From: Lachnoclostridium sp.
Lineage (GTDB): Bacteria > Bacillota > Clostridia > Lachnospirales > Lachnospiraceae
Length of the DNA stretch: 64,000 nt
NCBI GenBank assembly: GCA_023665475.1
Contig: JAMPEB010000001.1
Location: 186,001-250,000 of the forward strand
Direction: 5' to 3'
The notes below the pieces were generated by a model, which worked only from the letters and a program-made list of their open reading frames with translations, did no database searches and had not been told where the DNA came from. Within the stretch, counting starts at the first letter, position 1. Each line of letters begins with the position of its first letter. A program made the position numbers and the translations under genes. This document shows, one piece after another, positions 51,583 through 60,907 of the stretch.

Positions 51583-52920
51583 TTATTCTGATTGCTCAGA
51601 TTCCCCTCTTTGTCCGGCAAGCTCCATTTCCTTTGTAAGCCCTTCCCTTGCCAGCATGCTCTTTAATACCTGAGCGTCCGTAGTCGCATCAAAGGCGGCA
51701 TCCCGGAACAGATTATTTAAAAGCTCCGCAAATGCCTGATTGATAATGTCCAGCGTTTTTTCTATTTCCGCCTTTGCCTGCAAAACCTCTTCTCCCGGCA
51801 CACTGATTCCGTCAAACTCCTCATAGGCCTCCACCAGTTTTAATGTGGTGGGCAGATAATAATCCATAAGCTTATGCATCCTGTGCATCTGCTCCGGATG
51901 CTCCCTGACGCCGTCAAAAATCTCCTTTAACAGATTTTCCAGCCGGAACAGTTTGTCGGAAATCACTTCTCCCTCAATATGATCATTCAGATTTCTCAGT
52001 CTGCGGATGCAGTCCATCCCCTCCGACACCATGGCGTTCAGCTCATTTTCCTGTGTGTTTTCCGACGGTTTACCGTCCGAATTCTGCCCTATAGACATAT
52101 CTCCTGCGGATGCTGCTTTTTTCTCCTCTTCTTCCCTGAGCTTCCTGTTTCTTTCCAGCTCCAGATACTGCCCGTAAACCGCATCATTCAGCATAAAACA
52201 GGTTTTCTGCTCATCCAGATGTCCCTCGGGAAACATTCCCGCTTTTAACATCTTATGGATATCTCTTTTTACATATTTACAGCTTTTTCCTATTCCCTTC
52301 GCTATTTTCTCAATATCCTCATACATTTTGGAACCACAGAGGCGGATATACCTGTCCGCCCGTTTCAGGCGTTTTATCTTACTGACGCCCAAACCGGTCA
52401 TGCCCGCAAATCCTGACAGAAACAGCAAATTGATCAACCACCCTGTCAGAGCAACCGATGCACCTGTCAAAAAAAGAAGCAGCCGGGCGAACATGGCGAA
52501 TCCTGTAATGCCCATGCCGATTCCCCCAAATACCTGATACAGAACACCCGATACACTCCCTACACTCTTTTTCCTTACCACCAAAGCATTCGCGGAACCC
52601 TGTCTGGTAAGCTCCTCCTGCTGCCTGCGCTGCTCCTGCTGTCTGAAGCGTTCCTGCCTGCGCTGCATTTTCTCCTGCCAGTCCTTTTGAATCTCTGCCT
52701 GCTTTTTTCTCTCCCGCTCCTCGGCTCTCTGCTTCCATATGGGAATATCCTGAGGAGAAACGGTTCCCTGCGCAATCTGCCTGCTCACTTCATTCAAGGT
52801 ATCCGTCACAGTCTGGGACACAAGGCTGTTCAGATTCTTAAAATCTCCGCTCTGCAAAGCGTCCGAAAGCGCATCCTTTATTTGCTCACCCATGTGATTT
52901 TGATTATGACTTCCGCTCAT
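51583..52920 (-). CDS. XpaC-like (5-bromo-4-chloroindolyl phosphate hydrolysis) family protein
   Basis: The 445-residue protein has an acidic/coiled-coil N-terminus (RAEERERKKQAEIQKDWQEK), two hydrophobic segments (about 135-190) and a C-terminal helical region (IKRLKRADRYIRLCGSKMYEDIEKIAKGIGK; FRLENLLKEIFDGVREHPEQ; MDYYLPTTLKLVEAYEEFD) seen in XpaC. These genes usually sit beside telA, as here. Function in envelope stress is only inferred. The ATG at 52918-52920 has GAGG nine bases upstream. Confidence 0.75.
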   Translation of the reverse strand: MSGSHNQNHMGEQIKDALSDALQSGDFKNLNSLVSQTVTDTLNEVSRQIAQGTVSPQDIPIWKQRAEERERKKQAEIQKDWQEKMQRRQERFRQQEQRRQQEELTRQGSANALVVRKKSVGSVSGVLYQVFGGIGMGITGFAMFARLLLFLTGASVALTGWLINLLFLSGFAGMTGLGVSKIKRLKRADRYIRLCGSKMYEDIEKIAKGIGKSCKYVKRDIHKMLKAGMFPEGHLDEQKTCFMLNDAVYGQYLELERNRKLREEEEKKAASAGDMSIGQNSDGKPSENTQENELNAMVSEGMDCIRRLRNLNDHIEGEVISDKLFRLENLLKEIFDGVREHPEQMHRMHKLMDYYLPTTLKLVEAYEEFDGISVPGEEVLQAKAEIEKTLDIINQAFAELLNNLFRDAAFDATTDAQVLKSMLAREGLTKEMELAGQRGESEQSE

Positions 52921-53032
52921 CTGATGAAACCTCATTCAATCCCAATTCTGCACATCTTTTATATTATCCCATATTGCTTCTTTATCCGCAAGATTTTCTT
53001 TTGGAAAGTTTCATTTATTTTAGAAAATACAG

Positions 53033-53064
53033 GAAAAGAGCTGCTGCATTATAAACGCAACAGC
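53033..53064 (-). terminator. Terminator of the HDOD gene
   Basis: GCTGTTGC/GCAGCAGC stem (53040-53064) followed by TCTTTTCC on the minus strand, 19 bases after the stop at 53083. Confidence 0.6.
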
Positions 53065-53082
53065 CCTTCGTTACTTCTCTCA

Positions 53083-54321
53083 CTATTCGCCCTGTCCGTC
53101 GCCCTTCATCAAAGTACGATACCATTTCAGGGAATCCAGATATGCCCGGTAAACGGTATCCAGTTCTATCTGCTGTAAAATCATCTGGCGGGAAACCTCC
53201 TGCCAATCCGCTATCTCATAACAGGTGACAAATTCCAGAACCGGGGCATATTTTCCTGTGTGCTCTGTAAGCGCCTTTGCAATATCCCCTTCCACCTGAA
53301 GCATTTTCAATGCTTCGCTCATATCCCTTTCTAAAATGACATCCAGAACGGAGAACAGTCCCATCAGGAAAAGTTCGTCACTCTTCATGGCAAGCCCGAA
53401 GGAAGGTGCCAGACTCTCCGCAAATTTTGCACGAAGCAGGGACACTCTGGTGATTTCACTGGGCTTGTCCGAATACAATTCGTTGACCACGGCGGTGTTA
53501 ATCCACTTCTTTAACTCCTTCTGCCCTAACATGGCTGTCGCATGGCGGATAGAAGTGATGCCGCCGTTTACGGACATCCGGTTTACCATCTGCATCAGGG
53601 AAATGGTAAGCGCCGTATCCTGTCCGATAATATCCGCCGCATCTGCCAAATCAAAATTGTCATTATTTACCGTGTTCAGCAAAGAGATATAATTTACCTT
53701 TAAAGGCGCAACTTCCTTCTCGCCCTTCGTAATCGGCACACGGTAAAAACTGCCCTCGTAAAAAGTGTAACCGCCCGATTTTATCAGAGTCTCATAAATC
53801 TCGTTGGTATCGATATTGCCTGCGCAAAGCTTGATATTGGGATACAGTTTGCCAAAGAAAATCTTTGCCTTTTCAATATCAATCTTTTTGTTGTTTAAGA
53901 ACAGATAATCCATCAGCCCGAGTATCTGCTTATAATTTTCAAACTCGGACACAGGAAGCTTTCTGATTGCCAGCTTATACCCCTGCTCCTTCAATTCCTT
54001 CAGACGGTTAATGTACATATCCATCGGCGGGACCGTATTATCAATCAAAAGCGCTATCCGCTCATGAGGCGCATCGCATTGCCCTGCAATATCCGTAAAA
54101 ATCGAGATGTTGGAAAGCGGAACAAAGATTTCCCTCTCATCGGAGATGGTTTCGATTCCCATATTCTGGATAACCTCAAGCTCCGGCACGCTGGTCGCCC
54201 CGTCAAACTTTCTGGTTCCCTCCATCAAAGGATTTAACAGGAAATTGTCTTTCTGAGAAAAAATGGAATAGGCGCTGACTGCCATCTTTTCATCAAATAA
54301 AGGTATTAATGTTAATAACAT
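53083..54321 (-). CDS. Degenerate EAL-like plus HDOD domain protein (YuxH-like)
   Basis: The 412-residue protein has an N-terminal region with the EAL fold pattern but without the ExL catalytic motif, so it should not hydrolyse cyclic-di-GMP. A C-terminal HDOD domain follows from about residue 205 (LKVNYISLLNTVN..DIIGQDTALTISLMQMVN). YuxH-type proteins signal by protein contact. AGGGTG six bases before the ATG at 54319-54321 sets the start. Confidence 0.75.
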   Translation of the reverse strand: MLLTLIPLFDEKMAVSAYSIFSQKDNFLLNPLMEGTRKFDGATSVPELEVIQNMGIETISDEREIFVPLSNISIFTDIAGQCDAPHERIALLIDNTVPPMDMYINRLKELKEQGYKLAIRKLPVSEFENYKQILGLMDYLFLNNKKIDIEKAKIFFGKLYPNIKLCAGNIDTNEIYETLIKSGGYTFYEGSFYRVPITKGEKEVAPLKVNYISLLNTVNNDNFDLADAADIIGQDTALTISLMQMVNRMSVNGGITSIRHATAMLGQKELKKWINTAVVNELYSDKPSEITRVSLLRAKFAESLAPSFGLAMKSDELFLMGLFSVLDVILERDMSEALKMLQVEGDIAKALTEHTGKYAPVLEFVTCYEIADWQEVSRQMILQQIELDTVYRAYLDSLKWYRTLMKGDGQGE

Positions 54322-54463
54322 AAGCTTCACCCTGCGATAACATTACATAATCGTCCTTTCGTTAAGATACCTTCTTACTTATACTGTAACACATTTTTAC
54401 AAATAATGCTACCGTTTTAATGAAAGAATCCTGCAATAACCATACATGTTTTAATCCGCATAA

Positions 54464-54509
54464 CAAAAACAGCGGCAGTTTGCCCCCATTATCAGGTCTA
54501 ACTGTCGCT
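54464..54509 (-). terminator. Terminator of the infC-rpmI-rplT operon
   Basis: AGCGACAGTT/AACTGCCGCT stem followed by GTTTTTGTT on the minus strand, 77 bases after the rplT stop. The rest of the 54322-54585 gap has no gene. Confidence 0.75.
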
Positions 54510-54585
54510 ATTTCAAATTTTATATCTTTTTTGCAATAATTTTCCCGGTTATTCCATACATACTTTTCCGGCAAATCTGCCTGTT

Positions 54586-54942
54586 TTAAGCAACCTTGGA
54601 CTTTGCCAGCTCCGCAAGGGTCTTGAAGCCTTCTGCGTCATTCACCGCAAGCTCCGCCAGCATCTTTCTGTTGATATCAACACCGGCTAATTTCAGACCG
54701 TGCATGAACTGGCTGTAGGAAATACCGCTCATACGGGCTGCCGCATTGATACGGGCAATCCACAGACCTCTGAACTGACGCTTTCTTTCTTTTCTTCCTG
54801 CATAGGAGCTTGCAAGCGCCCTCATAACGGACTGCTTTGCTACCCTGTACTGTTTACTTCTTGCTCCCCTGTAGCCCTTTGCGAGCTTTAATACTCTGTT
54901 ATGCTTTTTCTTGGCATTTAAGCCGCCTTTTACTCTTGCCAT
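54586..54942 (-). CDS. rplT: 50S ribosomal protein L20
   Basis: The 118-residue protein begins [24 protein letters not shown] and has [19 protein letters not shown], the rRNA-binding helix. Also the expected autoregulator of the operon through the leader. Gap of 24 bases after rpmI. Confidence 0.98.
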   Translation of the reverse strand: MARVKGGLNAKKKHNRVLKLAKGYRGARSKQYRVAKQSVMRALASSYAGRKERKRQFRGLWIARINAAARMSGISYSQFMHGLKLAGVDINRKMLAELAVNDAEGFKTLAELAKSKVA

Positions 54943-54966
54943 GTCTTGTTCTCCTCCTTACCCCGA

Positions 54967-55164
54967 TTAGATATAGGGCAAAATCTTCTTCATATTCTTT
55001 ACATTGGTTGCATCGGTGATAGTAGGTTTCCTCAGATTACGCTTTCTCTTCGTAGTCTTCTTGGTCAGAATGTGGCTCTTATATGCCTTTGACCTCTTTA
55101 ATTTACCGGTTCCTGTTACTTTAAAGCGCTTTGCTGCTGCTTTTTTTGTCTTCATTTTGGGCAT
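54967..55164 (-). CDS. rpmI: 50S ribosomal protein L35
   Basis: The 65-residue basic protein [20 protein letters not shown] is a full L35. It lies between infC and rplT, in the universal order. Confidence 0.98.
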   Translation of the reverse strand: MPKMKTKKAAAKRFKVTGTGKLKRSKAYKSHILTKKTTKRKRNLRKPTITDATNVKNMKKILPYI

Positions 55165-55208
55165 GACGGTTCCTCCTAAACTTTTCTTAATCTATTTTAA
55201 CCTATGCG

Positions 55209-55715
55209 TTACCGCTTCTCAGTTAAAAACATAGTCATACTTCTGCCTTCCACCTTGGGCGCTTTATCCACCATCGCAATATCCGAAAGACTTTCCGCAA
55301 AATCGTCCAGAATATGCTTGCTGTTGTTCATATGCGCCATCTCTCGCCCTCTGAAACGCAATGTCACCTTTACCTTATTTCCCTTGGTCAAAAATTTGCG
55401 CGCCGCGCCCACCTTGGTATTTAAGTCGTTGGTGTCAATATTGGGAGACAGACGAATCTCTTTGATTTCAACAATCTTCTGCTTTTTCCTTGCTTCTTTT
55501 TCCTTGCGAAGCTGTTCATACTTATACTTGCCATAATCAACAATCTTGCAAACCGGGGGATTTGCGGCAGGAGCAATCTTCACCAAGTCAAGCTCCGCCT
55601 CCTCTGCCAGCTTCAATGCCTCCCTCGAAGACATAATACCAAGCTGCTGTCCTTCTGCACCAATCAGGCGTACCTCTTTATCCCTGATTTGTTCGTTAAT
55701 CATTAAATCGCTAAT
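55209..55715 (-). CDS. infC: Translation initiation factor IF-3, ATT start
   Basis: The 168-residue factor has the N-domain (MINEQIRDKEVRLIGAEGQQLG) and C-domain (VKVTLRFRGREMAHMN). I start it at ATT 55713-55715, because GGAGG lies nine bases upstream; the ATG at 55703, four codons later, is 21 bases from that site. ATT/ATC starts let IF-3 limit its own translation. It heads infC-rpmI-rplT. Confidence 0.95.
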   Translation of the reverse strand: MSDLMINEQIRDKEVRLIGAEGQQLGIMSSREALKLAEEAELDLVKIAPAANPPVCKIVDYGKYKYEQLRKEKEARKKQKIVEIKEIRLSPNIDTNDLNTKVGAARKFLTKGNKVKVTLRFRGREMAHMNNSKHILDDFAESLSDIAMVDKAPKVEGRSMTMFLTEKR

Positions 55716-55919
55716 AGCTCTGCACCTCCATAAGAAAAATCATGTATGAAACCCTGCAAACAAAAAGCGGATAGCATAACTATCCACCCAAAATCCATCA
55801 CAAAACAATACGGTCAAAAATGCCTGACCTATTGCACTGAAACGATATCAACGCTTACCAGCCTTTGCCGTAAGGTGAGAGTGGATACTCTGCTTGCTTG
55901 TTTTTGTACATTTGCACAC
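55716..55919 (-). ncRNA. infC-rpmI-rplT leader with attenuator
   Basis: The roughly 205-nt leader holds a hairpin GGTCA..TGACC near 55805-55830 and, at 55761-55788, a terminator (GTGGATAG/CTATCCGC then TTTTTG) before the coding region. The plan fits the L20-responsive leader of Firmicutes. I did not trace the pseudoknot. The 55955-56057 remainder has no gene. Confidence 0.6.
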
Positions 55920-55925
55920 TTAAGG

Positions 55926-55954
55926 AGTGTATCACAGGTTCTTTCTCCTGTCAA
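55926..55954 (-). promoter_or_regulatory. Sigma-A promoter of infC operon
   Basis: TTGACA (55949-55954), 17 bases, TACACT (55926-55931), minus strand, with TGTGA before the -10. Confidence 0.8.
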
Positions 55955-56057
55955 TCCCTAAATTTAAAATTTTCCCATTTTGCGATTTTCGCCGCTATAA
56001 ACCGTGAGGAGCAGCATATATGCCCTCCCCACAGCTTATGACTGTCTTTGAAAACGC

Positions 56058-56378
56058 CTATTTCTCCTTAAAGGTAGCGCAGGCTGTCTCGCGGCAGTCA
56101 CAGGCGCCGCAGCCCTTAATGTCCACATGCTCCGCATGGCATTTGTAATTACTGTTGTAGATACATTTTACCGCCTCACAGTCAATGCTGATGGTCTTGC
56201 TTGGATGCGAAAGGGCGCTGGTAAAGACATCATATCCTTCCCTTTTCTCCGCAAAGCTTTCACAACAGGTTTCATCACAGTCACAGGCATGTTTTCCTCC
56301 CACCATGATATCACCCTTACAGCAAAGACATTCCTCGTTGTAGGTACAGTTTTCCACCGCACATTTTAAATCCGCCAT
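56058..56378 (-). CDS. DUF1540 Cys-rich protein, two repeats
   Basis: The 106-residue protein has two DUF1540 modules (about 5-45 and 62-106) with repeated Cys: CAVENCTYNEECLCC..CDCDETCCESF and CEAVKCIYNSNYKC..CDCRETACATF. The Cys pattern suggests a bound metal. AAGGAGG five bases before the ATG at 56376-56378 fixes the start. Role unknown. Confidence 0.85.
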   Translation of the reverse strand: MADLKCAVENCTYNEECLCCKGDIMVGGKHACDCDETCCESFAEKREGYDVFTSALSHPSKTISIDCEAVKCIYNSNYKCHAEHVDIKGCGACDCRETACATFKEK

Positions 56379-56527
56379 ACAAACCTCCTTCTGCGCCTTT
56401 CCCATTCTTCTCAAAAGGAACCGCAGAATTAGTCTGCCGCTTTTATCGGTGAAATATACACCTCTTAAGGACATAATTTTAGAATTTCTTTACAAAACCA
56501 CCTCTGCCGTGAGCAGCTCCTCTCATG

Positions 56528-58483
56528 CTAGGCATTCTGCGGCTCTTCTTTACGGATTTCCTTGGTGCGGATTTCCTTACAGATCTGCCCGATAAATTCA
56601 TCCAGGGATTTCTGCCCTTCATCCCCCGCAAATCTGCTCCTTACGGATACCACGCCTTCTTCCTCTTCTTTCTGTCCCACCACCAGCATATAGGGAAGTT
56701 TGTTAAGCCTTGCCTCCCTGATTTTAAAGCCAATCTTCTCCGAACGGTTGTCGGTGGTTGCAAGAATACCGTTTTCTTTTAGCTTTTCCTCCACCTTCGC
56801 CGCATAATCCGCATATTTTTCGGAAATGGGAAGCACGCGCACCTGTTCCGGGCACAGCCATGTAGGGAATTTGCCCTCATACTTTTCAATCAGCCATGCC
56901 AAAGTTCTCTCATAGCAGCCCATGGATGTCCTGTGTATAATGTAAGGGCGCACTTTATCGCCATTCTGGTCAATATAATACATATCAAACTGTTCGGAAA
57001 GCAGCGCATCCCACTGAATCGTAATCATGGTATCTTCTTTCCCGTACACATTACGGGCGTTGATATCAACCTTGGGACCATAGAATGCCGCTTCACCCAC
57101 ATCCTCCACAAAAGGAATCTCAAGCTCCGTCAGAATATCCCTGATATGCTGCTCCGTCTCATTCCACACCTCGGGCTCGCCGATATATTTTTCCCTGTTA
57201 TCGGGGTCCCATTTGGAAAGATGATAGGTCACATCATCACCCACGCCCAAAACACCCAGACAATACTTTGCCAGGGCAAGACAGCCCTTGAATTCCTCTA
57301 CCATCTGGTCGGGCCTCACAATCAAATGTCCCTCGGAGATGGTAAACTGCCTTACACGGGTCAAACCGTGCATCTCGCCGGAATCCTCGTTGCGGAACAG
57401 GGTGGAAGTCTCGCCGTAACGCAAAGGCAGGTCGCGGTAAGAATGCTGCGCCGCCTTGTATACATAATATTGGAAGGGGCAGGTCATGGGACGGAGCGCC
57501 AGAACCTCCTTATCTTTCTCCTCATCGCCTAAAACAAACATTCCCTCTTTATAATGATCCCAATGTCCCGAAATCCTATACAGGTCGCTTTTTGCCATCA
57601 AAGGTGTCTTGGTGCGCAGATACCCTCTTTTCTCCTCTTCATCCTCAATCCATCTCTGCATGGTCTGGATCATCTTTGCGCCCTTGGGCATAAGCAGGGG
57701 AAGTCCCTGACCGATCACATCCACCGTGGTAAACAATTCCATCTCACGCCCCAGCTTGTTATGGTCTCTGTTTTTCACATTCTCCCAATAAACCAGATAT
57801 TCCTCCAACTCTTCCTTCTTGTTGAAAGCAGTTCCGTAAATACGCTGCAGCATGGGATTTTCTGATTTCCCCCGCCAATAAGCGCCGGAAGAAGAGGTCA
57901 GCTTAAATGCTTTAATGCCTTTTGTGCTCATCAGATGAGGTCCTGCGCAAAGGTCTGTAAATTCCCCCTGACTATAGAAGGAAATTTCCGCATCCTCCGG
58001 CAGATCGCGAATCAGCTCCACTTTGTAAGGCTCGCCCCTATCCTCCATAAATTTGATGGCTTCCTCTCTGGAAAGGGTAAATTTTTCCAATTTCTCGCCT
58101 TTTTTGATAATCTTTTTCATCTCTGCTTCCAGAGCGTCCAGCTCCTCTCTGGAAAAAGGCTCATGGTCAAAATCATAATAAAAACCTGTCTCAATACTGG
58201 GACCGATGGTCAGCTTTGCGTCCGGATAAAGATTCTTCACAGCCTCCGCCAGCACATGGGATGCGGTGTGGCGTATGGTTGCAAGCCCTTCCTTATCATT
58301 TGCGGTACAGATAGAAAGCTCACAATCCCTGTCAATAACAGTGCGCAAATCCGCCACCTCGCCGTTTACCTTGCCGCAGCAGGCAGCCCTTGCCAGACCT
58401 TCACTGATATCCAGCGCAATTTCATATATACTTTTGCTTTCCGCATACTCCTTTATGGAGCCGTCCTTTAATGTGATTTTCAT
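56528..58483 (-). CDS. thrS: Threonyl-tRNA synthetase
   Basis: The 651-residue class II synthetase has a TGS domain (residues 1-62), an editing domain (RHTASHVLAEAV, the HxxxH site), then the catalytic core (RPMTCPFQYYVYK, TSTLFRNEDSGEMHGLTRVRQF, GCYERTLAWLIE) and an anticodon domain (about 540-640). Expression is set by the T-box upstream. Confidence 0.97.
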   Translation of the reverse strand: MKITLKDGSIKEYAESKSIYEIALDISEGLARAACCGKVNGEVADLRTVIDRDCELSICTANDKEGLATIRHTASHVLAEAVKNLYPDAKLTIGPSIETGFYYDFDHEPFSREELDALEAEMKKIIKKGEKLEKFTLSREEAIKFMEDRGEPYKVELIRDLPEDAEISFYSQGEFTDLCAGPHLMSTKGIKAFKLTSSSGAYWRGKSENPMLQRIYGTAFNKKEELEEYLVYWENVKNRDHNKLGREMELFTTVDVIGQGLPLLMPKGAKMIQTMQRWIEDEEEKRGYLRTKTPLMAKSDLYRISGHWDHYKEGMFVLGDEEKDKEVLALRPMTCPFQYYVYKAAQHSYRDLPLRYGETSTLFRNEDSGEMHGLTRVRQFTISEGHLIVRPDQMVEEFKGCLALAKYCLGVLGVGDDVTYHLSKWDPDNREKYIGEPEVWNETEQHIRDILTELEIPFVEDVGEAAFYGPKVDINARNVYGKEDTMITIQWDALLSEQFDMYYIDQNGDKVRPYIIHRTSMGCYERTLAWLIEKYEGKFPTWLCPEQVRVLPISEKYADYAAKVEEKLKENGILATTDNRSEKIGFKIREARLNKLPYMLVVGQKEEEEGVVSVRSRFAGDEGQKSLDEFIGQICKEIRTKEIRKEEPQNA

Positions 58484-58516
58484 AATGATTGTCTCCTCTC
58501 CTTTTATTGTTTAAAC

Positions 58517-58720
58517 TAAAAAAGTCCCCTGCAATTTATCATTGCAAGGGACGTAGTAAACGCGGTTCCACCCTTGTTGCAGATTAAACAACTGAATCTG
58601 CCACTTCATTGCTCGTAACGGGAGCTTCCGGGCTGTATTAAAGCCACTCGGAGATGGTTTTCAAATGCTTCCGACAGAACCCGCTTGCAGCACCCATCGG
58701 GGCGGTTCTCTCTGTTATCT
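58517..58720 (-). ncRNA. T-box leader of thrS
   Basis: Minus strand: the T-box AAGGGTGGAACCGCG (near 58562-58576) precedes the terminator GTCCCTTGCAAT..AGGGGAC with a T6 run (58517-58552). In the Stem I region GAAAACCATC.., ACC at 58656-58658 is the likely Thr specifier. Uncharged tRNA-Thr would favour the antiterminator. Confidence 0.88.
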
Positions 58721-58820
58721 TCCACAATTTACTTTTCTCGTCACAGTTTTATCCTTTTCATAATTGCATAGGACTTACAATATCATCATATTACTTTTTC
58801 GGGCAAATGTAAAGCACTTT

Positions 58821-59318
58821 CTACGCAATCTCCCCGGTAATATAGCTTTCCACCTCTTCTCTGGGCATGCCTAAAGACACCGCCAGCTCACCGTACAGAT
58901 TGTCCTCCGCAAGCCGGAAGTATTTCGCGTCTACGGCGGTGACCTTGCGTCCCGCAGCTATACGCTTCTGTTTTCTGAGATAAATAGTCTTAATAATTTT
59001 AATCCATTCCTTGCAGTTATTGGAACGGATTAAAACACGGTATTCCTGCTCCAACAGCTTGTCATTGGTGATGGTAATGAGGGGAATCTCCGGGATTACA
59101 TGAATCAGCTCATTGGCTTCCTCCTTACTTAAAATCCGCCTGATTGACTCTTTTGTAGCATCCACGGGCAGATAGACAGTGCTCCCGACCACATACACAG
59201 GCTTGAGAATATAATATTCCCTCCCCTTGTCCACACCGGGAATTTCCAAAGCCGCAATATCCTCCACCAAACATACTCCCTTACTGCCGCACACTACATA
59301 TTCACCTTTTTCAAACAC
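58821..59318 (-). CDS. CarD-family transcription regulator
   Basis: The 165-residue protein has a CarD/CdnL RNAP-interaction domain: MFEKGEYVVCGSKGVCLVEDI..YYILKPVYVVGSTVYLPVD. The C-terminal helical part contains WIKIIKTIYLRKQKRI. I start it at GTG 59316-59318, six bases after AAGGAAG, which gives the usual CarD opening. Binds RNA polymerase beta and stabilises open promoters. Confidence 0.88.
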   Translation of the reverse strand: MFEKGEYVVCGSKGVCLVEDIAALEIPGVDKGREYYILKPVYVVGSTVYLPVDATKESIRRILSKEEANELIHVIPEIPLITITNDKLLEQEYRVLIRSNNCKEWIKIIKTIYLRKQKRIAAGRKVTAVDAKYFRLAEDNLYGELAVSLGMPREEVESYITGEIA

Positions 59319-59540
59319 GCAAATCTTCCTTTCTGTTTTCAGGCATCCTTTCATGCCGTGCAATTTAAACAATACTGCCTACATTTTATATCATAACCAT
59401 ATTTTAACAGAATAAACCGCTAAATGTCAGTAAATTTTCAGTGTTTTTATCATTTTCGTGCAGTTTGCTTATATTTCCCCGGTAATACATTGTGCAAATC
59501 GCCCAATCTAAAAACTGCTTTTTCCTGATGATATTGGCTA

Positions 59541-59591
59541 TTGACAGCCATTTACGGTCATGGTAGGATAGAATCAGTAATTGTTCACAAT
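59541..59591 (+). promoter_or_regulatory. Promoter and palindrome for the MarR-DegV unit
   Basis: TTGACA (59541-59546), 17 bases, TAGGAT (59564-59569). ATTGT-TC-ACAAT at 59580-59591 is a likely self-operator of the MarR protein between the start site and the ribosome site. Confidence 0.5.
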
Positions 59592-59612
59592 GTGTACTTT
59601 TGGAGAAATCAT

Positions 59613-60053
59613 ATGCAAACACTTGAAGAAGAACTGTTGGAGGCATGGCTCAGGCTTTCTACCGCCATTCCCAAAGAAAAAATCGCCACTGCGCTGCCCT
59701 ATAACGAGTCGTTGATTTGCAATATCCTGTACCGCAATCAGACGCAGAATCCCGGGCAGTTTCTGACGGCAACCGATTTGTGCAGGGAGACAAAAATGTT
59801 AAAGTCCCAGATGAATCGTACCCTGAATAGCATGGAGGCAAAGCGTCTGATTTTCAGGATGCGCTCTCCCAAGGACAAGCGCAGGATATTTATTGCCCTG
59901 AATCAGGAACAGATTCGCCCTTACCAGAAACAACACCTTAAAATTCTTTGCTTTATTAATGAAATTATCGACAAAGTGGGAAAGGAACAGGCAGAGGACG
60001 CCTTAAGAATCTTCAATCTGGCAGCCGATACCGTAGAGGAAATTGTGAAATGA
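59613..60053 (+). CDS. MarR-family regulator
   Basis: The 146-residue winged-helix protein has DLCRETKMLKSQMNRTLNSMEAKRLI (recognition helix) and RSPKDKRRIFIAL (wing). The C-terminal helices are dimerising. GGAG seven bases before the ATG at 59613. It overlaps degV by 4 bases and probably controls it. Confidence 0.8.
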   Translation: MQTLEEELLEAWLRLSTAIPKEKIATALPYNESLICNILYRNQTQNPGQFLTATDLCRETKMLKSQMNRTLNSMEAKRLIFRMRSPKDKRRIFIALNQEQIRPYQKQHLKILCFINEIIDKVGKEQAEDALRIFNLAADTVEEIVK

Positions 60054-60886
60054 TCAAAATATTAGTAGATTCTTCCTCCGAATACGGAATGGAGGAAATC
60101 AAAACAAATCAAATGGAACTGATTCCCATCAGTATTTCCATGGGAGAGCAGTCCTATATGGACGGCGTTAATCTGGACCGCAGCCAATTTTACGAAATGC
60201 TTTTAAACGGCAAGGAGTTTCCCAAAACTTCCCAGCCCTCTCCACAGGCATTTCTGGATATTTTTGAAAAAGCGAAGCAAAAAGGGGACTCATTAGTGTG
60301 CATCCTCCTGTCCTCCGCCTTAAGCGGCACCTTCCAAAGCGCTGTTTTGGCCAAAAACATGGTGCATTATGATGACATTTATCTGATTGACTCCCGCTCC
60401 GCCGCCGTGCCCATCAAGGTTATGGCGAAATATGCCTGCCGACTGCGGGATACGGGACTTTCCGCAGAAGAAATTGCCGAAAAAGTAGAAGCCATCAAGC
60501 CTAAAGTCAGGCTCCTTGCCGCGCTGGATACCTTGGAATACCTTGCCAGAGGCGGAAGATTAAACCGCGGCGTAGCCGCCATTGGCGACATAGCCAACAT
60601 CAAGCCTCTTATTACCTTAAGCGAAGAGGGCGAAGTAAAGGTTTTAGGAAAAGCTCTGGGCAGAAACAAGGCAATACACAGTCTGCTGCAGCATTTGGCG
60701 GAATTTGAGATAGATACCGAATTTCCCATTTATACCATCTATACCTACGGTACAGACAACTGTGCCCGGTTTGAGAAGCATCTTGCGGAAAATAATTATT
60801 CCGTGGGACAGCGGATGCAGATTGGACCCACCATCGGCACCCATATCGGTCCCGAAGCTTTTGGCATGGTTTTTGTCCGTAAGTAA
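60050..60886 (+). CDS. DegV-family fatty acid-binding protein
   Basis: The 278-residue protein has the DegV pattern: KILVDSSSEYGMEE, SGVxxDR-like GVNLDRSQFYEMLL, FPKTSQPSPQAF, SSALSGTFQSA, and RGGRLNRGVAAIGDIANIKPL. DegV/FakB proteins present fatty acids to a FakA kinase for phospholipid synthesis. No fakA is in the window. Translated with the MarR gene (ATGA overlap). Confidence 0.85.
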   Translation: MIKILVDSSSEYGMEEIKTNQMELIPISISMGEQSYMDGVNLDRSQFYEMLLNGKEFPKTSQPSPQAFLDIFEKAKQKGDSLVCILLSSALSGTFQSAVLAKNMVHYDDIYLIDSRSAAVPIKVMAKYACRLRDTGLSAEEIAEKVEAIKPKVRLLAALDTLEYLARGGRLNRGVAAIGDIANIKPLITLSEEGEVKVLGKALGRNKAIHSLLQHLAEFEIDTEFPIYTIYTYGTDNCARFEKHLAENNYSVGQRMQIGPTIGTHIGPEAFGMVFVRK

Positions 60887-60907
60887 CAGGAAATCTTTTT
60901 GCAATCC

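Noticed and set aside
54362..54574. A 70-residue frame after rplT
   Set aside because: It covers the operon terminator and has no recognisable start signal.
55746..55961. A 71-residue plus-strand frame before infC
   Set aside because: It lies across the infC leader and promoter and has no ribosome site.
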